Source: Thunnus maccoyii (lineage: Eukaryota; Chordata; Actinopteri; Scombriformes; Scombridae). Taken from it: a DNA stretch of 64,000 bases. Positions within the stretch are counted from its first letter, which is position 1. Every line of letters begins with the position of its first letter. A program made the translations under genes and the position numbers. The notes beneath the pieces are model-generated. The model had not been told where the DNA came from and made no database searches. It saw nothing but the letters and a program-made list of their open reading frames with translations. Below, piece after piece: positions 56,761-64,000 of the stretch. The DNA is taken from contig NC_056544.1 in NCBI RefSeq assembly GCF_910596095.1, positions 16,973,155 to 17,037,154 on the forward strand, written 5' to 3'.

Positions 56761-56846
56761 CATTCCACACTGTCGTAAATCGCGATTTAAAAAAAACAGA
56801 GAAGCTCAAGTACAAGGAGAGAGGAAAAATATGTAGTTTAGGCGAG

Positions 56847-56860
56847 CCATCTGGTGGTAG
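56847..56860 (+). promoter_or_regulatory. possible CTCF site
   Basis: CCATCTGGTGGTAG resembles the CTCF core, between the sirt5 first exon and phactr1. A single motif match is weak evidence. Confidence 0.25.
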
Positions 56861-57840
56861 ACTGCAGTACGTGTGATTCATTCAGGATGATTCATTCATT
56901 CTCAAGTTACTGTCAGTTTCTGACCTTTATTTTTGGGTTTTTTTCCATCTTGAAAATAAGTCTAAATGAGGACAAAGGCTACGACAGAATTTGTCTATAA
57001 GCAGTTCCGCCAACAACATGAATGTTTTGAGGAGAAACCACAAAAAGAAAGGGACAGCAGCACTTCCTGTTACACTGCAGCAGACTAAAAAATAAGTTCT
57101 TTGACACACTCTCAGAACAAAACAAAAAAAAATGTAATTATTCCTTTTGAAAATAATCTGACATGACAGAAGCAATTGTGTTTATGTCCATGCTGATTTG
57201 CTGCAAAAATATTAAAAGAAAATATAAAATCTCTTGTACAGATATGAACTGAACTGAAGCAGCAAAATATCAACACATAACTGTGCTGATTCAAAATCTG
57301 CCTCCTGTCTTTGGTTTGATCTCTTTTCTTATACGCTTCTCACCATTACCATCAAATTCAATTGTTATCTCATCTTATCATATTCATTCATTAAATGTAG
57401 CTGTATAGTGTGATATATTGTATGATATAGTGCATGTTGTGTATCGTTGTGTGTAATGTGCAAGCCATTTGTTGGCTTGTTTTCGAGGAAATCATTATGC
57501 ATTATTAATGATCAAAATTATTACAATTATCAATATTATTAATTATTGTAAATCATTAAACATTATACACCTTGTACACCTTGCTTTGGCATAGCCTCCT
57601 TAATTATAAAAAAAACAAGCCATAAAAATAATTTTGAATTCGAAAAAATAAAATAAGGATAGCCTATAGATCTACATCATATGAGGATATAGTCCGAGAT
57701 GTGTGTTTTTTAAATAGTCGTAAGAAATACATTGGGTTTACTTGGATTTTTTTTTTTAATAGCTCTATATGTTGCCATTTTTAGGCAATATATTTTTATA
57801 TTTTCTCTCACTGTATCCATGCTATGTTCCACCAACGCCT

Positions 57841-57894
57841 CTCTCTCTCTCTCTCCCTCCCTCCCTTCCTCTCTCTCCCTCTCTCTCTATCTTA
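57841..57894. repeat. (CT)n-rich tract
   Basis: CT and CCCT runs just upstream of the phactr1 exon acceptor; they may serve as its pyrimidine tract. Confidence 0.9.
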
Positions 57895-57929
57895 TGTGTG
57901 TGTGTGAACTCCCTCCTCCCTATCAACAG

Positions 57930-58123
57930 CTACCTCCCAGAGTGCGAGTGGCCGCGGTTCTGCGTCTGCCCCGGTCGGCCAGCAGTCACCACTGGACACT
58001 GGTTCAGATTGATGGCGACTTCTCCAGACAGCAGCACAGACCGCCGACTGATCAGGAGACTCCGCTCAAAGAGCGACACCCCATATCTTGTTGAAGCCCG
58101 ACTCTCCTTCAACCTGCGGACAG
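57930..58123 (+). CDS. phactr1: phactr1 5' coding exon (partial gene)
   Basis: PHACTR proteins bind actin through RPEL repeats and bind protein phosphatase 1. This exon carries the conserved N-terminal segment: ATG at 58,012, then [20 protein letters not shown] and [17 protein letters not shown], matching [21 protein letters not shown] of PHACTR1, and a split Gly/Ala codon before donor GTAGGC. A pyrimidine tract and CAACAG acceptor precede 57,930, so this may be an internal exon; the frame is open from the acceptor ([10 protein letters not shown] on), so a longer isoform starting upstream is possible. The remaining exons, including the RPEL repeats, lie beyond the window. phactr1 rather than another paralogue is favoured because SIRT5 and PHACTR1 are neighbours in mammals. 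Confidence 0.85.
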
Positions 58124-59523
58124 GTAGGCGCGCATCCATCCTGCCCCCAAATCTTCACGCTAGATGTTATTGCCAGATGTCGCTAGGAGGATGGACAGAG
58201 GGGGAATTGTGAAATACACTCCTTTCTTACCCGAATGAAAAGAATATCACGATATCCCTACACGCTGGTTTTCCTGAGGACTTGTCTTATAGTTTTGCTG
58301 TGAGATTTATCGCCCTAAAATTTATTAATGGACTGCTGTGGATCTATTCCCGTAAATGTGACTGAAATGTTACGCAACTTTGTAGACTGATGCTGCTGGT
58401 TGCTGACGCGTCTGGCGCAAAAAAAAGCATTGTGGGGAAATTAAACTGCATTTTCACAGCTTTGAATGGCGTTTCGTGTGTGAATTGTGGTTTCATCAGT
58501 GCTTGGTAACTGCTACCACTGTAATTCAACGATGTTATATAATGTGAAGAAGCTTCAACGTGACCCGTAGTAGCCCAAGCTTTGGAGGTGGTTGTGGGGC
58601 GCAAAACCGGATAGGATATCCGGTTTGCTCTGCTTTTCTTCTTCTTCTATTTTTAAAGGTTTTAATCAATTTTGAACAGGTGTAACAAATCCCGCAATGA
58701 TGCTCGTGGTGAATATAGTCTTCTATCTCCATCACCCTTTACAAAACGGGTTGCATCCTCTGTTACCATGGTGACTAGGCATTTTATGCTGACTGAGTCA
58801 ACAGGATTCAGATCTTTTTTCACTACAGTGTAATTATGATACACGCTGCAACCATGAGCCTGTTTAACAAAAAATAAATCTCATGGTAGTCATGTCAGTC
58901 ATTTGACAATCTGTAAAGGATCTTTAGTGTTTGCACTAGTCACTATCAAATATGCTTTTCTCTTATTAGTCTCATTCACAAGGATGATTTGATTGTGCCC
59001 ACATGTGTAATTATCAGAATGACATCACAAATCCTACATTGTTTGTTCTCTTGATACCAATGCTCTGAAATACAAGATGCAAAACATATTAGTCCTCAAG
59101 AGCGGCTTCAACAATATAGGCATGTCTTAGCCTCAGCATCTCAGCTTGCTGGAGTCACACCCATTCATCCACTCAGCAAAATGTGTGAGAAGAGAACCAC
59201 GCCTATAATCCACTGTAGTGTTTGGATGTTGGCCAGACCAGTTTTAGGGTTTTTCAGTGTGAGTTTTCCAAAATGTCTATATTTGAGTCATTTAATCTTT
59301 AGCCTATATCCTGTAATGCCATTAGATAAGGGTGGTTTTACTCTATTGAATGTGTTGATGTGAAGAAACTGGCTTTCTTTGTGGATTATTTTTATAGTGA
59401 TGCTACTGTGTTCTGTGGAAACTAGTATCAAAAACTTAGATTTGTGATGTGCAGTGTAAACATCTACTGTTCATCCACTGTTCAACATCATCGGCTATTT
59501 TAATGACAAAGCAGGTCTGTCTA

Positions 59524-60030
59524 TAGGGCTCCAACTAACAGTTATTGTTATTATTGATTAAATGGATGGATTGCATTTATATAGCGCCTTTTTAGTCTTC
59601 TGACCACTCAAAGCACTTTACACTGCATGTCAACATTCACCCATTCACACACGCATTCACACACTGATGGCAGAGGCTGTCATGCAAGGTGCCAACCTGC
59701 TCATCAGGATATACTCATTCACACACACTCACACACCAATGGCACAGCCTTTGGGAGCAATTTGGGGTTCAGTATCTTGCCCGAGGACCTGTTCTACCTC
59801 CTGAGCCACATCTGCCCTTACAGCTATGATTAATTTGTTGATTATTTTTTCCAATTAATCGATTTAACATGCAGTCTATAAAATGCCAAGTAGTGAAAAT
59901 GTCCATCACAATTCTCAAACCCTAAAGTGACATCTTCAACTGTCCCGAATCCCAAACATATTCAATTTACAAAGATGTAAAACAGAAATGCAGCAAATCC
60001 ATTAATCGACAAATAATTTCAACACGACTG
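59524..60030. repeat. dispersed repeat (ATCGATTAAT family) split by an insertion
   Basis: The outer repeat starts AGGGCTCCAACTAACAGTTA, stops at 59,561 and resumes at about 59,827 with TGATTAATTTGTTGATTATT, ending near ATTAATCGACAAATAATTTC. It is in the opposite orientation to the 39.5-kb copy. Confidence 0.75.
59562..59826 (+). mobile_element. inserted dispersed repeat
   Basis: GCATTTATATAGCGCCTTTT, CTGACCACTCAAAGCACTTT, ACACTGATGGCAGAGGCTGT and CTACCTCCTGAGCCACATCT are hallmarks of a very common teleost repeat. It is flanked by a TGATTAA duplication (59,555-59,561 and 59,827-59,833) inside an older repeat. Confidence 0.75.
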
Positions 60031-60739
60031 TGTGTTTTATTGTAGGAGGACACTTAGAAGAGTTTGTGTTACCTTAAAGCAGTTTATTCAAGAGGTTATG
60101 GTGTTTGTGCCTAGAGGCTCGTCACTTTATTCACAGGGTGACTGCACCCTGCTCCAGTGCAGCTGCTCGGAGGTCAACAATGTGGTAGCTGTATTGGCAG
60201 CTCCCAGGTGTGCAATATGAGCTTGAGCACTGGTAGAAAAGAGCTTGGTTTTGTGCTTGGTTGTGCTTCCCTGGATGAATAAATGCTGAGTAAAAAAAAG
60301 TCCCCAAGCTTGTTATCTCAGATAAGCATTTGCAGCTCTCTAGGCTACTCTGCTCATCCCAGTGAGCGTTTGCCCTGTAGCGACAAGCTTGTTGTCAATG
60401 GCAGGACACTGTCATTTGTCTTTATGATCCTTCTTTTTTTTTTTACATCGCTGCTCTACAACAAGCTCATACAAAGCACGAGGATGGTATGGGGGCGATT
60501 TGTACAACAGTACTGTTGACTCACTTCCACCTGAAGAATAAGTGTAGCAGGATTTAGCTTGCTTATTGCCAAGGAAACCAGGAGTCTTGTGGTTGTGTGC
60601 CCAGGTGCTTAATAATGATGAATGACCAGGGCTGCCAAGAACCTGAAACAAGAACTAAGCAATTAGCTTTGTGTTGTTCAGGACAAGACAGCAGCTTTGG
60701 TTTCCCTTTGTTATGGTTTTTACTTTTCAGAGGCATTAT

Positions 60740-60882
60740 AATTCTACATAGATCACAAAATGATTAAAGTGTGCAAAGAGTGACACAGGAAGGAGGCCAG
60801 TCTTCTCAAAAAGCATCGATGTTGGCCTCCTTCCTGTGGCACTCTTTGCACACTTTAATCATTTTGTGATCCATGTAGAATT
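60740..60882. repeat. near-perfect foldback, 60-bp arms
   Basis: Arms 60,740-60,799 and 60,823-60,882 are inverted copies with 58 of 60 positions matching, around a 23-base centre. The arms contain CACAAAATGATTAAAGTGTG and CACAGGAAGGAGGCCA. No coding content. Confidence 0.97.
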
Positions 60883-61487
60883 TGTAAATTTATACGGACT
60901 GTATCTGTGTTTTCATCAATGAACTGCTGCTTCACAGAGAGCAGAAAATGCACTTTAATATCCCAACACAGTCAGGTTACAATCAACATACTGCCAGCGC
61001 AGCATCTGCTTCCATGATACTGAGTTGTGTAATCCATTTTGGTGTGTGGTGAGTTTATCTGTGTTATAATTTGCTTTATTCTCTGATGCTGAAAGTGCAG
61101 TTAGTTAGCCCATACATGCATCAGTTGTCTCCATGGGGATTCAGTCTCTGTTGCTAGTTTGACTTTTGCAGAGACAAGGCTGTGGCATACAAATGATAGA
61201 TGCTCTCTGGGCTTCTAATGGAATCAGAGAGCATGTATGAAACATTGTTCTATTGCATTGCCCTGTTTAACGTCTGCAATAATCTAATTTGCCCCACAGT
61301 TAAATGGCCCTGTGCACCGTCACAAAGACATAACGATATAATGGCTGTCAGTTATTGTGCGGATATCAATGTTTGTGTCACCTGTCATAAAACATTACAG
61401 GATGTAGTTGTAGATGGGTGCTTGACCTACTTTACAGGTTCGATTTCAATCATTACTGCCTGTTATGAAACTGATTGTCAGCCCAGC

Positions 61488-61511
61488 CACACACACACAC
61501 ACACACACACT
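61488..61511. repeat. (CA)n microsatellite
   Basis: About 12 CA units in the phactr1 intron. Confidence 0.9.
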
Positions 61512-63475
61512 GTCATCTGTACTAGCAGCTGAGAGATAACCATGTTTGCAGAACAAGAATCATTACTGTTTACCTAAGGATCCCGTTTATGGATTTTTAA
61601 CCAAAAGAAAAAGCCAGATACATGCATGTGTATTTGCACACATGTACTGTGCATGCACATTAGTCCCTTGTTAGTGTGCCTTGCATGTGTTGCCTGCTGA
61701 CACAGCATCCGTCTCACTGGAAGAGGTTGTCTGTATGTTTTTATTTGCTCATCATTCAGCAGCTTAACTACAGCCCCATCTGCTTTCTGTCTGCAGACTC
61801 ATGCAGCTATACACAAGAAACTCTCCCAATTACAGGAGCTACCGTCTTTGATTCTCCACTAGCACTCTCCTGCCAAAGAGATCAGACATCTTTGGATTTG
61901 GATCGTCTTTGTGCACACAATCAACCTAACCTTTTTACTCATGTCTGTGCCCGCATTTCTTCTTGCTTTGTCTACATTGTACTCCTGTAATACTCCTTTG
62001 TGGTTAACACTCACACAAAAATCACTGCATGTCCAGGCTTATTTTGTCATCAGATATTTTCAGTGTGAGGCCGACTGACTGACTGGTGCAATTACAGTAT
62101 GGAATGGCAGTAGTAAGTATTTTTTTTCTATACACTTTGTAGACACAACACACAGGTCAGCTTGTCCTTACAGGCTTAGGGTCTTCTCAGGTCTGCTGTG
62201 GTATATGGAACATTAATTGCAGCACACATATAATATAGATGTTAATTGTGCTGAACAGCTTGGTCCTGTGTGCAGTCTAGAGATGTGGCGACGCTGATGG
62301 CTGAAGCTCCCACCATTATACCTGGCCTAAATGCAAACAGACAAAGATGAAGCCCAGAGTTGGCTGCATTGCAGTTGTTAGAGGATGCACAGTATGGGGT
62401 ACTTGCCTTAGCTTTTGTACAGATGTGTATGTGTCTCATACAGTATACGGCACACGTAATCTGTATTGAAATTTAAATATGTTGTGACAAATTTGGATAC
62501 ATATGCATAAATATGCAAAGAGATGCAAGCTTGAACACATGGTACACAGATATGTGCATGCATTCACTGTCTTACAATTCAGTGTTTAAACCAGGCTTAG
62601 CCACATTAGGCTAAAAAAACTCATTCACCACCCACCACTACCTGCCTCTCTCTCTCTGTGTGCTGCTCTGTGTTGCAATCTCTGTGTACAGTTAGCACCG
62701 CTATCCAAAAGACCACAATCAATACACACCAGATGCATCATGGGATGGGACAAATTTCTGCTGCAGAGCCAGCTGGGTTCACATAGCTACTTGTCAGGAC
62801 TAAACCATAGCCTTTCTAACAAGACGTTTGTGCAGATATTTTATGATGCTTTTGACTGCTCTGTTAATCGTTTAGCAATGTTTTGCATGTAAACTAATGG
62901 AGTAAAGTCTAGTCAGATTATCCAGCTTTTGTTTGAATCCAAAAGGCAGCTAAAGGTGACTGCAAGGTCAACAACGAGCAAAATTTGCACCATTTCAAGA
63001 TGTCAGTTTCTTTTTTTAAAAGGAAAGTCCATTTCAGATAATTTAGGCTGGAGCCAGTGCAGAGTCTGTTGAATTTGTAATGTTTTTTGCAGTTTGGTTG
63101 CAACTCTAGAGGCTATTAGCAAAAGTGTTTAACAAAGTGGTGATAATTAGTGGCAAGAGATTTATATCAGTTCTCCCCCGATCTATCTTTCTTGTACAAA
63201 CCCCATCCCCCCAAACACACACACACACAGCATATGGCTGACATTTCAAACCATCTTATGATTTACTAACAGCCCTGCATCTCAAAAAATACACATCCGT
63301 CTTCCCTACTTGGTTGCACATAGGCCTTCTTGTGCTGAAGCATCACCGGTCTGAATAAAACATGAGTGCAAGAGTGGCCAGAAAACCTGCCAACCTCTGT
63401 AGCAAGAAGGTTTAAAGAAAAGGACAGGCAGGTGTCTGCTATGAGAGCCTGCAGGCAGCTGCATCTTCCCAGAAT

Positions 63476-63500
63476 CTCTCTCTCTCTCTCTCTCTCTCTG
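63476..63500. repeat. (CT)n microsatellite
   Basis: About 12 CT units in the phactr1 intron. Confidence 0.9.
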
Positions 63501-64000
63501 TCTCGCTCTCTCTATCTCCGCCTTTTCATCTCGCTCTTTCTCTGCCACACTTGGAAGTTGGGAAAAGCTCCTGGCTGTGATATGCTCTCCACACGCCAGC
63601 TGAGAAATAACGCCTTTTTCAAAAGCCTCGCAAGCTGAAGAAAGCAGCATGACGATGTGCTTAGTTATGGGTCATATTTATAGTAAGTGTGGCAGCACAT
63701 TGGCCAGAGAGGGGTAAGATACCACTGCAATCTGAAGGCAGCACTGCCAAGGACCAATTATGCTGGAGGAGAGCGCTCCGCCTAAATCACTGTTACTCTC
63801 TGTTGCTGGTTCTACTGAATTTAAAACATGCAATGAATTTTGTTGGATTCAAAGACATAAAACATAGCAGGCAGTACCATTGTATCCAGTCTATGTTGCC
63901 TTAGGGGGTGGGTGTGGATGTTCCTGATACCTACAGTGACAGTTAAAATGTATCTCAGAGGATAGCATCAGGCAAGTTTGGGGTATACAATGGGTATCCA

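Larger units (their letters stand above)
56761..57929. other. sirt5-phactr1 divergent interval
   Basis: AT-rich, with no recognised gene. It contains a CTCF-like site (56,847-56,860) and a CT-rich run (57,841-57,894) that forms the pyrimidine tract before the phactr1 exon. Confidence 0.6.
58124..64000 (+). other. phactr1: phactr1 intron (continues past the window)
   Basis: 5.9 kb after the phactr1 exon with no further exon recognised. It holds two nested dispersed repeats (59.52-60.03 kb), a near-perfect foldback (60.74-60.88 kb) and CA (61,488-61,511) and CT (63,476-63,500) microsatellites. Confidence 0.7.

Noticed and set aside
56927..57294. Minus-strand frames near 57 kb
   Set aside because: Phe/Cys/Leu-rich, no homology, no splice context; treated as non-coding.

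Overview
This window is vertebrate nuclear DNA, almost certainly from a teleost fish and probably a percomorph. The genes are split by GT-AG introns. The introns carry fish-type interspersed repeats (an L2-type LINE 3' end, Tc1/mariner remnants, foldback elements) and many CA, GA and GGAGA microsatellites. There are no prokaryotic genes, CRISPR arrays, rRNAs or recognisable tRNAs.

Three protein-coding genes can be placed. (1) adcy1, calcium/calmodulin-stimulated adenylyl cyclase type 1, lies on the minus strand from 38,278 (start) to 2,968 (stop). All 20 coding exons are present, every splice phase joins, and the product is 1,152 residues: N-terminal cytosolic region, six membrane spans, catalytic C1a, the calmodulin-binding C1b segment, six more spans, catalytic C2a and a C-terminal tail. 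(2) sirt5, the mitochondrial NAD-dependent lysine deacylase, lies on the minus strand from 55,629 to 50,119. Its 8 coding exons join into 300 residues, with one or two candidate non-coding 5' exons near 56.3-56.7 kb. (3) One 5' coding exon of phactr1 (phosphatase and actin regulator) lies on the plus strand at about 57.93-58.12 kb; the rest of the gene is beyond the right edge. sirt5 and phactr1 are head to head, about 1.2 kb apart.

Layout: 1-1.3 kb, sequence downstream of adcy1; 1.3-3.0 kb, likely adcy1 3' UTR; 3.0-38.3 kb, adcy1, with exons 9-20 packed into the first 6 kb and long repeat-bearing introns upstream; 38.3-38.7 kb, CpG-rich putative adcy1 promoter; 38.7-50.1 kb, intergenic, with a G-quadruplex motif and a decayed LINE reverse transcriptase; 50.1-56.7 kb, sirt5; 56.7-57.9 kb, shared upstream interval; 58.1-64.0 kb, phactr1 intron with nested repeats and a striking 60-bp-arm foldback.

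The genes do not form a pathway. In mammals SIRT5 and PHACTR1 share a chromosomal neighbourhood while ADCY1 is on another chromosome, so adcy1 next to sirt5 is a fish-lineage arrangement or reflects rearrangement since the common ancestor.

The observations most worth checking are these: the predicted SIRT5 carries cysteine in place of the near-invariant catalytic asparagine of the Gln-Asn-Ile-Asp motif; a near-perfect 143-bp foldback sits in the phactr1 intron; the splice acceptor of adcy1 exon 3 abuts a long CA repeat; and an unidentified protein-like open frame behind a good splice acceptor lies in adcy1 intron 1. I found no clear undescribed multi-gene system.
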